From Variovorax boronicumulans (lineage in GTDB: Bacteria > Pseudomonadota > Gammaproteobacteria > Burkholderiales > Burkholderiaceae_C), in the NCBI RefSeq assembly GCF_029892485.1, contig NZ_JARXVG010000001.1, positions 1,026,402-1,090,401 of the forward strand: a DNA stretch of 64,000 bases, read 5' to 3'. A model generated the notes under the pieces. The model saw nothing but the letters and a program-made list of their open reading frames with translations, had not been told where the DNA came from and made no database searches. The translations under genes and the position numbers were made by a program. Every line of letters starts with the position of its first letter. Within the stretch, counting starts at the first letter, position 1. This document shows, one piece after another, positions 17,650-26,686 of the stretch.

Positions 17650-19329
17650 ATGCAAATGACACGGCGCCAGCCGCCAGCCCTGCAAGCCACAGGACCGGTC
17701 TGGCGCCTTGCCTCGTTTGCCATCGCGATCGGCGTGCTTGCGCCGGTGCTCACGCTCCTGTGGCTCGCGTTCGGTTCCGGCATCGGGCACTGGGGGCCGC
17801 TGTTCGCGCACGTGCTGCCGCAGGCGGCGCTCAACACGGCCCTGCTGCTGGCCGGTGTCGGCACGCTGGTGCTGGTGATCGGCACCGGCTGCGCGTGGCT
17901 CGTGACGGCGCATGACTTTCCGGGACGCGGCGTGCTGCACTGGGCGCTGCTGCTGCCGCTCGCGATGCCGACCTACATCGTCGCCTTCGCCTACCTCGAC
18001 CTGCTGCATCCCATCGGCCCGGTGCAGGGCGCGATCCGCTGGGTGCTGGGCTTCGACAGCCCGCGCCAGTTCCGCCTGCCCGATCTGCGCTCCATGCCGG
18101 GTGCGATCTTCGTGCTCGGCTTCGTGCTCTATCCGTACGTCTACATGACGGCGCGCGCGATGTTCATGACGCAACCGGCGCACCTGCTCGAAGCCGCGCG
18201 CACGCTGGGCGAAAGCCGGCGCGGCGCGTTCTTTCGCGTGGCACTGCCGCTCGCGCGCCCTGCCCTCGCGGTGGGCCTGAGCCTTGCGCTGCTCGAAACG
18301 CTCAACGACATCGGCGCCTCGGAATTCCTCGGCGTGAACACGCTGACGGTGGCGGTCTACACGACGTGGATCACGCGCTCGGACCTCGCGGGCGCAGCGC
18401 AGATCGCCTGCGCGATGCTGTTCGTGGTGGTGGCGCTGGTCTGGCTCGAACGCAACGGCCGTCAGCACCAGCGCTTCGGTTCGGCGCAGCGCATGCGTGC
18501 CGTGCAGCCGCGGCGCCTGCACGGCGGCGCCGGCTGGGTCGCGACGGCCGTCACCGCGTTGCCGGTGCTGATCGGCTTCGTCGCGCCGGCCATTTACCTG
18601 GTCTGGGAAAGCGCCAAGCGGCTGCGCCAGGGCGGCGGCATTTCGCAGGGGTTGGTCGCGAGCCTTGGCAACACGATCGCGTTGGCCGCGGGTGTCACCG
18701 TGGTCGCAGTGGCTGCGGGACTGATCGTCGCCTGGGCGGCGCGCAGCCAGGGCACGAGCCCCAACCGCTCACGTTGGCAGGCACGCGCCGCCACGCTGGG
18801 CTACGCGGTGCCGGGCACGGTGCTCGCCATCGGCCTGCTCACGCCGGCGCTGGCCTTCGACGCCGCGCTCGCCACAGCCTTCGGGCTGCAGGGCCTGCCG
18901 CTGATGGGCGCGGGCATCGTGCTGGTCGTGGCCTGCGCGATCCGGTTTCTCGCGATGCCGGTCGGCGGCATCGAGGCCGGCCTCGCGCGCATTCCGCCCG
19001 CCATCGAGCAGGCCTCGCGCCTGCTCGGCGAAACAACCGCGGGCACGCTGCGCCGCGTGCACCTGCCGCTGCTGCAGCCGGCCATTGCCGCGGGCGCGCT
19101 GCTGGTCTTCGTCGATGCGATGAAGGAACTGCCCGCCACGCTGCTGCTGCGCCCCGCCAACTTCGACACCCTGGCCACCTGGCTCTACGCCGAGGCCGCG
19201 CGCGGCACTTACGAAGAAGGCGCGATCGCGGCGCTCGCCATCGTGCTGGCCGGCCTGCTGCCGGTGGTGCTGCTGGCGCGCAACCAACTGGGCGCAACGC
19301 CTGTCGCGCCCGTTCCGGAACACGCATGA
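17650..19329 (+). CDS. fbpB: Ferric iron ABC importer, fused-dimer permease
   Basis: A 559-residue inner-membrane protein of about 12 helices formed by two permease units in tandem, as in FbpB/SfuB. Each half has its own ATPase-coupling EAA loop: EAARTLGESRRGAFFRVALP in the first half and EQASRLLGETTAGTLRRVHL in the second. It forms the channel for Fe3+ delivered by FbpA. The start at 17650 has an alternative in-frame ATG two codons later. Its stop overlaps the fbpC start by four bases (ATGA). Confidence 0.92.
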   Translation: MQMTRRQPPALQATGPVWRLASFAIAIGVLAPVLTLLWLAFGSGIGHWGPLFAHVLPQAALNTALLLAGVGTLVLVIGTGCAWLVTAHDFPGRGVLHWALLLPLAMPTYIVAFAYLDLLHPIGPVQGAIRWVLGFDSPRQFRLPDLRSMPGAIFVLGFVLYPYVYMTARAMFMTQPAHLLEAARTLGESRRGAFFRVALPLARPALAVGLSLALLETLNDIGASEFLGVNTLTVAVYTTWITRSDLAGAAQIACAMLFVVVALVWLERNGRQHQRFGSAQRMRAVQPRRLHGGAGWVATAVTALPVLIGFVAPAIYLVWESAKRLRQGGGISQGLVASLGNTIALAAGVTVVAVAAGLIVAWAARSQGTSPNRSRWQARAATLGYAVPGTVLAIGLLTPALAFDAALATAFGLQGLPLMGAGIVLVVACAIRFLAMPVGGIEAGLARIPPAIEQASRLLGETTAGTLRRVHLPLLQPAIAAGALLVFVDAMKELPATLLLRPANFDTLATWLYAEAARGTYEEGAIAALAIVLAGLLPVVLLARNQLGATPVAPVPEHA

Positions 19330-20009
19330 GTTCTCCGCTGCATATCGAATCGATCCAGCTCGCGTATGAAACGCCGCGCGGTCTGCACACCGTCGTCGAC
19401 GATTTTTCGCTGTCACTCGCGGCCGGCGACATCGCCTGCCTGTTCGGCCCCTCGGGCTGCGGCAAGACCACGGTGCTGCGCGCCATCGCGGGCTTCGAAC
19501 CGTTGCGCGCGGGCACGATCCGCCTCGACGAGGTGATGCTCTCTTCCGCCCGCTCGCACCTGCCGCCCGAGCAGCGGCGCGTGGGAATGATGTTCCAGGA
19601 GTACGCGCTGTTTCCGCATCTCTCGGCTGCGAAGAACGTTGCCTTCGGCCTGCGCCGCCTCGGTCGCGCAGCCCAGCAGGCGCGCGTGGCCGAGATGCTG
19701 GCGCTGGTGGGCCTGGCCGATGCCGGCGAGCGCTATCCGCACGAGCTCTCGGGCGGCCAGCAGCAACGCATCGCGCTGGCCCGCGCGCTCGCGCCCTCGC
19801 CCGCGCTGCTGCTGCTCGACGAACCTTTTTCCAACCTCGACGGTGCCACGCGCGAACGCCTCACCGCCGAGGTGCGCGGCATCCTGAAGCAGGCCGGCCA
19901 GACCGCCATCCTCGTCACGCACAACGAGGCCGAGGCGCATGCGATGGCCGACCGTATCGGCGTGATGCACAACGGGCGCATCACGCACTGGCTCGACACG
20001 GTGCCCTAG
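19326..20009 (+). CDS. fbpC: Ferric iron ABC importer ATP-binding protein
   Basis: A 227-residue ATPase. Walker A GPSGCGKTT is at 41-49, the Q-loop in MMFQEYALFPHLS, the signature in HELSGGQQQRIALARALA and Walker B in ALLLLDEPFSNLD. It ends soon after the H-loop, so it lacks the ~110-residue regulatory/TOBE domain found in many FbpC proteins (about 350 residues). This is a natural short form, since no frameshift is visible in the following 100 bases. It is coupled to fbpB by a four-base overlap and ends the operon. Confidence 0.9.
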   Translation: MSSPLHIESIQLAYETPRGLHTVVDDFSLSLAAGDIACLFGPSGCGKTTVLRAIAGFEPLRAGTIRLDEVMLSSARSHLPPEQRRVGMMFQEYALFPHLSAAKNVAFGLRRLGRAAQQARVAEMLALVGLADAGERYPHELSGGQQQRIALARALAPSPALLLLDEPFSNLDGATRERLTAEVRGILKQAGQTAILVTHNEAEAHAMADRIGVMHNGRITHWLDTVP

Positions 20010-20109
20010 CACAAGGCGCCCAAACAGCGAATGGGCTTTCCGGGAAAAGGTTGTTCGAGACCGCAAGAATCGCGGCGATCCAAGTACACAACCGAACACG
20101 GAAAAGCCC

Positions 20110-20790
20110 ATGTCCCAACCCCTCACCCTCGTCAGCCACCTGCTGTGCCCCTACGTCCAGCGCGCCGCCATCGCGCTCGGTGAAAAAGGCGTGCCCTTCG
20201 AGCGCATCGTGATCGATCTGGCGAACAAGCCCCAATGGTTTCTCGACATCTCGCCGCTCGGCAAGGTGCCGCTGCTGAAGGTGCAGCGCGCCGACGGCAC
20301 CGAGGCCGTGCTGTTCGAGAGCAACGTGATCTGCGAGTACCTCGAAGAGACCCAACCCGGAGCGCGCCTGCACCCCGAAGACCCGCTCACCCGTGCCGAG
20401 CATCGCGCGTGGATGGAGTTTGGCTCGGCCATCCTCGCCGACCTCTGGGGCTACGAGACCACGCAGGACGCGGCCGTGTTCGAGCAGAAGCGCCTCGCGC
20501 TGGTCGCGAAGTTCGAGCGTGTCGAGACTGCGCTCGGCGCCGGCCCTTATTTCGCGGGCCAGAGCTTCAGCCTGGTCGATGCGGTGTTCGCGTCTGTGTT
20601 CCGCTACTTCGAGGTGTTCGACACGCTCATCGATTCGCGTATCTTCGCTGCGCTGCCCAAGGTCGACGCCTGGCGCAAGGCACTGGCCGCCCGGCCGAGC
20701 GTGCGCGATGCGGTCGTGCCCGAATATCCGCAGCACCTGATGGAATTCCTCAAGCGCCACGAGTCCCACCTGCTGACCGCAGCAACTTGA
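20110..20790 (+). CDS. Glutathione S-transferase family protein
   Basis: A 226-residue cytosolic GST. The thioredoxin-like N-terminal domain (residues 1-~80) begins [18 protein letters not shown], contains the cis-Pro region GKVPLLKV and the glutathione-binding [11 protein letters not shown]. An all-helical C-terminal domain with [14 protein letters not shown] follows. The CPYV sequence near residue 13 is an omega/lambda-like position where Cys rather than Ser/Tyr would be catalytic, so thiol transferase or deglutathionylation activity is possible. It stands alone, followed by a terminator. Confidence 0.88.
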   Translation: MSQPLTLVSHLLCPYVQRAAIALGEKGVPFERIVIDLANKPQWFLDISPLGKVPLLKVQRADGTEAVLFESNVICEYLEETQPGARLHPEDPLTRAEHRAWMEFGSAILADLWGYETTQDAAVFEQKRLALVAKFERVETALGAGPYFAGQSFSLVDAVFASVFRYFEVFDTLIDSRIFAALPKVDAWRKALAARPSVRDAVVPEYPQHLMEFLKRHESHLLTAAT

Positions 20791-20800
20791 TTGCCGCGGC

Positions 20801-20830
20801 GGGAAGCCGACAATGGCGGCTTCCCCTTTT
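20801..20830 (+). terminator. Rho-independent terminator after the GST gene
   Basis: A perfect 9-base stem GGGAAGCCG / CGGCTTCCC with a seven-base loop, followed by CTTTT. It lies 10 bases after the GST stop and 25 bases before the glyoxalase start, so the two genes are probably separate transcripts. Confidence 0.7.
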
Positions 20831-20854
20831 CCCATCACTACACGGCACCACGAG

Positions 20855-21268
20855 ATGCGACTTCTTCACACCATGCTGCGCGTTGGCAATCTCCAGCGCT
20901 CCATCGACTTCTACACCAAGGTGCTCGGCATGAACCTGCTGCGCACGTCCGAGAACCCCGAGTACAAGTACAGCCTGGCCTTCATCGGCTTCGACAAGGG
21001 CAACCCCGACCAGGCCGAGATCGAGCTCACCTACAACTGGGGCACCGAGAGCTACGAACTGGGCACCGCCTACGGCCACATCGCGCTCGGCGTGCCCGAT
21101 GCGTATGCGGCCTGCGAAAAAATCAAGGCCGCGGGCGGCAACGTGACGCGCGAGGCGGGTCCGGTCAAGGGCGGCACGACGGTGATCGCCTTCGTGACGG
21201 ACCCCGATGGCTACAAGATCGAACTGATCCAGCGGGCCGAGAGCGCAGAAGGCGCCGGCCTGCGCTGA
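20855..21268 (+). CDS. gloA: Lactoylglutathione lyase (glyoxalase I)
   Basis: A 137-residue GloA that converts the methylglyoxal-glutathione hemithioacetal to S-lactoylglutathione. The metal ligands are all visible and spaced as in E. coli GloA: His5 (MRLLHTML), Glu57 (in [10 protein letters not shown]), His75 (in YGHIALGV) and Glu123 (in DGYKIELIQ). The start at 20855 is set by the conserved MRLLHT N-terminus; an earlier in-frame ATG lies in the terminator region. Methylglyoxal arises from triose phosphates, so it fits the sugar catabolism around it, but that link is general. Confidence 0.96.
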   Translation: MRLLHTMLRVGNLQRSIDFYTKVLGMNLLRTSENPEYKYSLAFIGFDKGNPDQAEIELTYNWGTESYELGTAYGHIALGVPDAYAACEKIKAAGGNVTREAGPVKGGTTVIAFVTDPDGYKIELIQRAESAEGAGLR

Positions 21269-21350
21269 GGCGCTGCGGACGAAGACCCGCTACAAGTCGA
21301 GCGCCGCCGCGCGCAACTCGCGCACGGTGGAAAAGCGCCCGACAGCCTGA

Positions 21351-22079
21351 TCAGCAGCCCAGCAGATCGGCCAGCTCGTTGATGTCGCGCGCATGCAGGC
21401 TGTTGTCGGGCTGCGGCGAAACATCCTTGGGCTTGGCAACGCCGAACTCGTGGGGCCGCTCGATGTAGGCGGTCTTGAGGCCGCACACGCGTGCGGCGGC
21501 CAAGTCATCGTGATGCGCGGCGGCCAGCATCACCTGCCCCGGCGTGGCATCGAACACGCCCGCTACGCCCAGGTAGGTGCGCGGGTCGGGCTTGTAGGCC
21601 TTGAACACCTCGGCCGACAGCACGCAATCCCAGGGCAGGCCCGCACGCTTGGCCATCTCGGTCAGCAAACCGATGTTGCCGTTGGAGAGCGTGCAGATGG
21701 TGAACTTCTTCTTGAGCCGGGTGAGCCCGTCCACCGAATCGGGCCATGCGGGCAGGCGGTGCCAGGCACGGCTCAGGTCGCGCTTGGCGGCGGTGTCGAG
21801 GCGATCGCTCAGGTCGAAGTCGCGCAGCACCTGTTCGAGCATGCTCAGGTGCAGCTCGTCGAGCAGCGTGAAGCCGCCCTCTCCCGCTGCGATGCGCTCC
21901 ATCACCGCCTTCATCGCGGGCTGGTAGCCGGCGCGCCATGCGAGCGCGAAGGTCGCGCCTTCCACGCCCGGCAGCACGCGTTCGACTTCGGCCGCGATGC
22001 CGCTGTGCCAGTCGACCACGGTGCCGAACACATCGAACGCGATGACCTTCAGGTCGCTCGCGTCGAACGCGGTGCTCAT
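21351..22079 (-). CDS. HAD-superfamily hydrolase, 2-haloacid dehalogenase type II-like
   Basis: A 242-residue haloacid dehalogenase-type protein. Motif I is IAFDVFGTVVDW with the nucleophilic Asp, motif II is TLSNGN, the motif III Lys is in KAYKPDPRTY, and motif IV is represented by AAAHHDDLAAARVCGL. True type II haloacid dehalogenases have this layout, with a Ser-Asn pair after motif II. It starts two bases after the eda stop and is therefore the third gene of edd-eda-HAD. A phosphatase or dehalogenase role cannot be separated from sequence; the N at the SNGN position favours the dehalogenase clan. Confidence 0.85.
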   Translation of the reverse strand: MSTAFDASDLKVIAFDVFGTVVDWHSGIAAEVERVLPGVEGATFALAWRAGYQPAMKAVMERIAAGEGGFTLLDELHLSMLEQVLRDFDLSDRLDTAAKRDLSRAWHRLPAWPDSVDGLTRLKKKFTICTLSNGNIGLLTEMAKRAGLPWDCVLSAEVFKAYKPDPRTYLGVAGVFDATPGQVMLAAAHHDDLAAARVCGLKTAYIERPHEFGVAKPKDVSPQPDNSLHARDINELADLLGC

Positions 22080-22080
22080 G

Positions 22081-22722
22081 TCAACGTGACAGCTGGCTCG
22101 CGGCGCGGGCCAGCTGTTCGATGCGGGCCCAGTCGCCGTCGCGGATCGCGTCGGTCGGCACGATCCACGAGCCGCCCACGCAGGCCACGTTCGAGAGCGC
22201 CAGGAACTCGGCCGCATTGCCCGCATGGATGCCGCCCGTGGGACAGAAGGTGACGTCGCCGAACGGTCCTTGCCAGGCCTTGAGCATCGGCAGGCCGCCT
22301 GCCTGCAGCGCCGGGAAGAACTTGAGTTCGGTGTAGCCGTCTTCCTGCGCCATCATGATTTCGCTGCCCGTCGCCACGCCCGGCAACAGCGGCAGGCCGA
22401 GGTCGTGGCAGGCCTTGCCGACCGAGCGCGTGTAGCCCGGGCTCACGCCGAACTTCGCGCCCGCCAGCGCCGAGGCCTGCGCATCGGCCGCGCTGCGAAT
22501 GGTGCCGGCGCCGGCCACGGCTTCAGGCACTTCCCTGGCAATGGCCTCGATGCACTGCAACGCCTGCGGTGTGCGCAGCGTGACCTCGAGCATGCGGATG
22601 CCGCCGGCCACCAATGCGCGCGCCAGCGGAATGGCGTCTTTCACGTCGTTGAGCACGATGACCGGGATGACCGGTGCATCGCGCATCACGTCGAGGGCGG
22701 TGAGTTTGTCGTTTACAGCCAT
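22081..22722 (-). CDS. eda: 2-dehydro-3-deoxy-6-phosphogluconate (KDPG) aldolase
   Basis: A 213-residue Entner-Doudoroff aldolase that cleaves KDPG to pyruvate and glyceraldehyde-3-phosphate. The catalytic Glu is in [12 protein letters not shown], the Schiff-base Lys in YTELKFFPA and the phosphate site in [15 protein letters not shown] at the N-terminus is typical of Eda. The ATG at 22722 lies 10 bases inside the end of edd, so translation is coupled. It is the functional partner of edd and distinct from the DgoA aldolase at 10466. Confidence 0.95.
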   Translation of the reverse strand: MAVNDKLTALDVMRDAPVIPVIVLNDVKDAIPLARALVAGGIRMLEVTLRTPQALQCIEAIAREVPEAVAGAGTIRSAADAQASALAGAKFGVSPGYTRSVGKACHDLGLPLLPGVATGSEIMMAQEDGYTELKFFPALQAGGLPMLKAWQGPFGDVTFCPTGGIHAGNAAEFLALSNVACVGGSWIVPTDAIRDGDWARIEQLARAASQLSR

Positions 22723-24545
22723 GAGCAGGCTCCTTCTTCGGCAGTCAATGCATTGCGGCGCATGCCGGCGAACAGCTCCCGGCCGAGGCCGTGTCCGTCG
22801 GCGATGCGCTGCGCTTCGGGCAGCGTCGCGGTCTCGCGCGCGGCCCATTCGTCTTCGGGCAGCAGCACGGCGAGCGTACCCGCTACCGAATCGAGTCGGA
22901 TCAGGTCGCCGTCGCGCACCTTCGCAAGGGGTCCGCCCGCAGCCGCCTCGGGCGAGACGTGGATGGCGGCCGGGATCTTGCCCGACGCGCCGCTCATGCG
23001 TCCGTCGGTGACCAGCGCCACGCGGAAGCCCTTGCCCTGCAGCACCGACAGCGGCGGGGTGAGCTTGTGCAGTTCGGGCATGCCGTTGGCCTGCGGGCCC
23101 TGCCAGCGCACCACGCAGACCACGTCGCGCTCCAGTTCGCCGGCGGTGAAGGCCTTGTGCAGGGCGGCCTGCGAGTCGAAGACGCGCGCGGGCGCTTCGA
23201 TCACGTGGCGGTCGTCGGGCACCGAAGAGACCTTGATCACGCTGCGGCCCAGGTTGCCGCTCAGCAGCTTCAAGCCGCCGGTGGCGCTGAACGGCTCGGC
23301 CACCGGGCGTGCCACCGCATCGTTCTTCGACGGGGCGGCAGGCGTCCATGTCAGGCGCTGCTCGCCGCCTTCGGCCAGGGTCGGGATGTTGGCGAATTCG
23401 CGGATGCCACCGGCGCGCACGGTGAGCACGTCGGCGTGCATCAGGCCCGCATCGACGAGTTCGCCGATGACGAAGCCCGGACCGCCCGCGGCCTGGAACT
23501 CGTTCACGTCGGCACTGCCGTTGGGGTACACGCGGGTCAGCAGCGGAATGATGTCCGAGAGCTTGGAGAAATCGTCCCAGTCGATCACGATGCCGGCGGC
23601 GCGGGCCACCGCCACCCAGTGGATCAGGTGGTTGGTGGAACCGCCCGTGGCCAGCAGCGCAGCCATGGCGTTGACGATGCAGCGCTCATCGACCATCTCG
23701 CCGATGGGCGGGCAGCTGAACGCGCTGTCGCCCGCCTTGCCCAGCACCGTGCGCACGGCCTCGCGCGTGAGCGTGTCGCGCATCGCATCGCCGGGCTGGA
23801 TGAAGGCCGTGCCGGGCACGTGCAGGCCCATGGCCTCGAGCAGCATCTGGTTGCTGTTGGCGGTGCCGTAGAAGGTGCAGGTGCCCACGGTGTGATAGGC
23901 CGCCATCTCGGCGTCGAGCAGGCCCTGCCGGCCCACGAGCCCCTGTGCCGCCTGCTCACGCACCTTCGACTTCGCATTGTTCGAGAGGCCCGAAGGCATC
24001 GGGCCCGCGGGCACGAACACGGTCGGCAGGTGGCCGAAGTGCAATGCGCCGATCAAGAGGCCCGGCACGATCTTGTCGCACACGCCGAGCATCAGCGCGC
24101 CGTCGAACATGTCGTGCGTGAGTGCGATGGCGGTGCTCATGGCGATGACATCGCGGCTGAAGAGACTCAGCTCCATGCCGGGCGTGCCCTGCGTGACGCC
24201 GTCGCACATCGCAGGCACGCCGCCGGCCACCTGCGCCGTGGCGCCCAGGCGCCGGGCCTCCTGCTTGACGATGTCCGGATAGCCCTGGTACGGCGCGTGG
24301 GCCGAGAGCATGTCGTTGTAGGCGGTGACGATGCCGATGTTGGGCGCGCGCTCGGTCACCACCCTGAACTTGTCGTTTGCCGGGATGCCGGCCACGGCGT
24401 GCGCCACGTTGGCGCAGCCCATGCGGTCGGCACCGCGGTCGCGGTTGCGGATCTCGGCCAGCCTTGCGAGGTAGGTGCTGCGCAAGCCATGGCTGCGCTC
24501 GCGGATGCGATCGGCGACGTCGCGGACGATGGGGTGTGTGCTCAT
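22713..24545 (-). CDS. edd: 6-phosphogluconate dehydratase
   Basis: A 610-residue iron-sulfur dehydratase, the normal Edd length, which turns 6-phosphogluconate into KDPG. Likely cluster cysteines occur in [19 protein letters not shown] and [12 protein letters not shown]; the C-terminal half has the family block [15 protein letters not shown] with the catalytic Ser. The start is the ATG at 24545 ([10 protein letters not shown]), since the 24 in-frame residues before it are unlike the family. It is first of edd-eda-HAD, leftward. The 198-base region upstream holds its promoter and the convergent ompA-like terminator; no operator was recognised. Confidence 0.95.
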   Translation of the reverse strand: MSTHPIVRDVADRIRERSHGLRSTYLARLAEIRNRDRGADRMGCANVAHAVAGIPANDKFRVVTERAPNIGIVTAYNDMLSAHAPYQGYPDIVKQEARRLGATAQVAGGVPAMCDGVTQGTPGMELSLFSRDVIAMSTAIALTHDMFDGALMLGVCDKIVPGLLIGALHFGHLPTVFVPAGPMPSGLSNNAKSKVREQAAQGLVGRQGLLDAEMAAYHTVGTCTFYGTANSNQMLLEAMGLHVPGTAFIQPGDAMRDTLTREAVRTVLGKAGDSAFSCPPIGEMVDERCIVNAMAALLATGGSTNHLIHWVAVARAAGIVIDWDDFSKLSDIIPLLTRVYPNGSADVNEFQAAGGPGFVIGELVDAGLMHADVLTVRAGGIREFANIPTLAEGGEQRLTWTPAAPSKNDAVARPVAEPFSATGGLKLLSGNLGRSVIKVSSVPDDRHVIEAPARVFDSQAALHKAFTAGELERDVVCVVRWQGPQANGMPELHKLTPPLSVLQGKGFRVALVTDGRMSGASGKIPAAIHVSPEAAAGGPLAKVRDGDLIRLDSVAGTLAVLLPEDEWAARETATLPEAQRIADGHGLGRELFAGMRRNALTAEEGACSWL

Positions 24546-24697
24546 GGGGTAGATGGCTCTTGCTGGGTCGCAAGCGCGACTGTGGGCCTGGAACTCATCG
24601 TACCAAGCCAGGCGCAAAGTCCTGATGAAATCCGGGCGCCAAGCGATACGAATTTACTCGGGCATTGCCCGGGCATGGCCCACCGGGCCGCAGGCAC

Positions 24698-24721
24698 AAA
24701 AAAGCCCGGCATCGCCGGGCT
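24698..24721 (-). terminator. Rho-independent terminator of the OmpA-like gene
   Basis: On the minus strand an 8-base perfect stem AGCCCGGC / GCCGGGCT with a three-base loop is followed by six T. It lies 22 bases after the stop codon of the gene ending at 24744, and it insulates the edd promoter from that gene. Confidence 0.9.
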
Positions 24722-24743
24722 GGTTTGCACAGGCAGAGCGGGT

Positions 24744-25307
24744 TCAGTCGACCAGCCTGGCCTCCACGCGGCGCGCCTCGGCATTGTTGCCCGACCCTGC
24801 CGTCACCTCGGGCTTTTGCAGGTCGATCTTGCCGGCAGGTACGCCCAGGCCCACGAGCACGTCGCGCACCATCTCGGCGCGCTTCTTGGCGAGCGATTCG
24901 TTGAGGGCGGCATCGCCCGTGGTGTCGTGAAAGCCCGAGACCACCACCTTGCGACCGCTCTCCACGCCCTTGATGACCGCGGCCAGCGCCTCGGCGGCGC
25001 CCGGTGCGAGGTCGGCGCTGCCCGTCGCGAAGTAGAAGTTCACCACGCCGTTGACCACACGGATGCTGGCGCCGTCGGGGATCGTGACCGTGACTGTCTC
25101 GGTCACCTCGGCCAGCTTGGGCGCCTCGCCCGGCGGAGGCGAGGAAATGACCACGGCGGGAGGCTTGCCCGGCGCTGCGACCGCGGCACCGGAGGCGCTG
25201 TGGCCCTTGTGCCAGATCACGATGCCCACCACGAAAAAGATCACCAGCGCGATCAGCGCCATGAGGAAGCCGAGGATGAAATTCTGCTGGCCGTCGTCGT
25301 CGCTCAT
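24744..25307 (-). CDS. OmpA-family protein anchored by one N-terminal helix
   Basis: A 187-residue protein. Residues ~12-33 (FILGFLMALIALVIFFVVGIVI) form one inner-membrane helix with no cleavage site. A Pro-rich linker follows, and residues ~85-187 are an OmpA-like peptidoglycan-binding domain (VVNFYFATGSADLAP, VVVSGFHDTTGDAALNESLAKKRAEMVRDVL). It probably bridges inner membrane and peptidoglycan, as MotB- or TolR-like single-helix OmpA proteins do. No partner gene is adjacent. The ATG at 25307 is preferred over an upstream in-frame codon that would delete no motif but adds unsupported residues. Divergent from chaC. Confidence 0.82.
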   Translation of the reverse strand: MSDDDGQQNFILGFLMALIALVIFFVVGIVIWHKGHSASGAAVAAPGKPPAVVISSPPPGEAPKLAEVTETVTVTIPDGASIRVVNGVVNFYFATGSADLAPGAAEALAAVIKGVESGRKVVVSGFHDTTGDAALNESLAKKRAEMVRDVLVGLGVPAGKIDLQKPEVTAGSGNNAEARRVEARLVD

Positions 25308-25391
25308 GGGTGGGCGTGCTCCGTAATTGAGGGGTCGGTAAATAATGGTGCGGTGAACCATGATCAGGAAATTGTAGGCGGCGCCCCTGAC

Positions 25392-26141
25392 ATGCCCGTG
25401 TCGGACCCCGCGCCGAACCCCGGACCACCGGGGCTGGACCCGATGCCCAGGCCCTTGCGCGACCCGCAGCCCATGCTCGAACGCGCGATTGCCGACTGGG
25501 GAGGGCACGACGACCTCTGGCTGTTCGGCTACGGCTCGCTGATCTGGCGGCCGGAGTTCGGCTTCATCGAGCGGCGCCCGGCCTGGGTGCACGGCTGGCA
25601 CCGGGCGCTGAAGATGTGGAGCCGCGTGAACCGCGGCAGCATCCAGACGCCGGGCCTCGTGTTCGGCCTGCTCTCGGGCGGCAGTTGCCGGGGCATGGTG
25701 TTCCGGGTACCGAAGGCCGAGGGACTCGAGACGCTGCGCCGCCTCTGGCTGCGCGAGATGCCCACCGGCGTGTACGACCCCAAGTGGCTGCGCTGCGGCA
25801 CGGCTGAGGGCCCGGTCAACGCGCTGGCCTTCACGTTGTCACGGCGCAGTCCCAATTTCACCGGCGATCTCAGCGACGAGCGCTACCGCCACATCTTCGC
25901 CCACGCGGTGGGCCGCTATGGCAGCTCGCTCGACTATGCACAGCAGACCCTGCTGGAGCTGCAGCGGCATTCGATCCACGATGCGGCGCTGGCCCGGCTG
26001 GTGGCGCTGGCCGAGGCCAAACAACAGGCAGCCGCGGCGGCGGCCGATTGCGATGCGCTCCCGGCTTCGGTATATGTTCCGGGGTCTTCCGACAATTCTT
26101 CTTCCCAACCCTCATCCGGACCGTCCAAGGAAAAACCATGA
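25392..26141 (+). CDS. chaC: Gamma-glutamylcyclotransferase (ChaC family)
   Basis: A 249-residue enzyme that breaks glutathione to 5-oxoproline and Cys-Gly. The family glycine-rich loop is WLFGYGSLIWRPEF (GYGSL at 46-50); the presumed catalytic Glu lies in LWLREMPTGVYDPKWL. The N-terminal ~38 residues are Pro-rich and not part of the domain. ATG 25392 is chosen; an in-frame GTG at 25353 is an alternative. The last ~30 residues are low complexity (Ala- then Ser/Pro-rich). Its stop overlaps the sodC start by four bases, an unusual coupling of a glutathione-degrading enzyme to a secreted superoxide dismutase. Confidence 0.88.
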   Translation: MPVSDPAPNPGPPGLDPMPRPLRDPQPMLERAIADWGGHDDLWLFGYGSLIWRPEFGFIERRPAWVHGWHRALKMWSRVNRGSIQTPGLVFGLLSGGSCRGMVFRVPKAEGLETLRRLWLREMPTGVYDPKWLRCGTAEGPVNALAFTLSRRSPNFTGDLSDERYRHIFAHAVGRYGSSLDYAQQTLLELQRHSIHDAALARLVALAEAKQQAAAAAADCDALPASVYVPGSSDNSSSQPSSGPSKEKP

Positions 26142-26677
26142 ACCATCGTCGTCTCTTCGCCACCGGCACCGCCCTCCTCGCCACCGCCGTGCTCGCTGCC
26201 TGCGGCAGCATGGGCGGCAAGCCGAGCACGGTCGTCGAACTGGTGCCGACCGCCGCGATCACGCCCAACCCGACCCGCGGCACGGTGAAGTTCACCGCCC
26301 TGGACCACGGCGTGCGCGTCTCGGGTGAAGTGCGCGGCCTCGTGCCGGGCAGCGAGCATGGCTTCCACATCCATGAAAAGGGCGATTGCGGCGACAACGG
26401 CAACGCCTCGGGCGGCCACTTCAACCCGACCGGCGGCACGCACGGCAAGTTCGCCGCGCCGGGCAGCCATGCCGGCGAACTGCCGAGCCTGGTGGCCGAC
26501 GCAGGCGGCGTGGCGCGCTTCAGCGTGGACGACCACTCGATCTCGCTGACCGACGGCGCCGCCAACAACGTGGTCGGCCGCGCGCTGGTGGTTCACCGCG
26601 ACCGCGACGACTTCACGACGCAGCCGGCCGGCAACTCGGGCCCGCGCATCGCCTGTGCGGTGATTCCGAAGGGCTGA
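26138..26677 (+). CDS. sodC: Cu/Zn superoxide dismutase, lipoprotein
   Basis: A 179-residue periplasmic enzyme that dismutates superoxide. A lipoprotein signal ends LAACGS with Cys22, so it is membrane-anchored. Metal-site blocks are visible: HGFHIHEKGDC (Cu ligands plus the disulfide Cys), GGHFNPTGGTHG (bridging and Zn His) and RALVVHRDRDDF; GPRIACAV carries the second disulfide Cys. Length is normal for bacterial SodC. Translation is coupled to chaC by an ATGA overlap, so the two proteins are made from one message. Confidence 0.95.
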   Translation: MNHRRLFATGTALLATAVLAACGSMGGKPSTVVELVPTAAITPNPTRGTVKFTALDHGVRVSGEVRGLVPGSEHGFHIHEKGDCGDNGNASGGHFNPTGGTHGKFAAPGSHAGELPSLVADAGGVARFSVDDHSISLTDGAANNVVGRALVVHRDRDDFTTQPAGNSGPRIACAVIPKG

Positions 26678-26686
26678 TCCGCCCGA

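Noticed and set aside
22791..26141. A very long open frame of over 1,100 codons on the plus strand through edd, eda and beyond.
   Set aside because: Only its last ~250 codons are real (chaC). The rest is antisense to edd and the OmpA-like gene and has the His/Arg/Ala-rich composition of GC-rich shadow frames.
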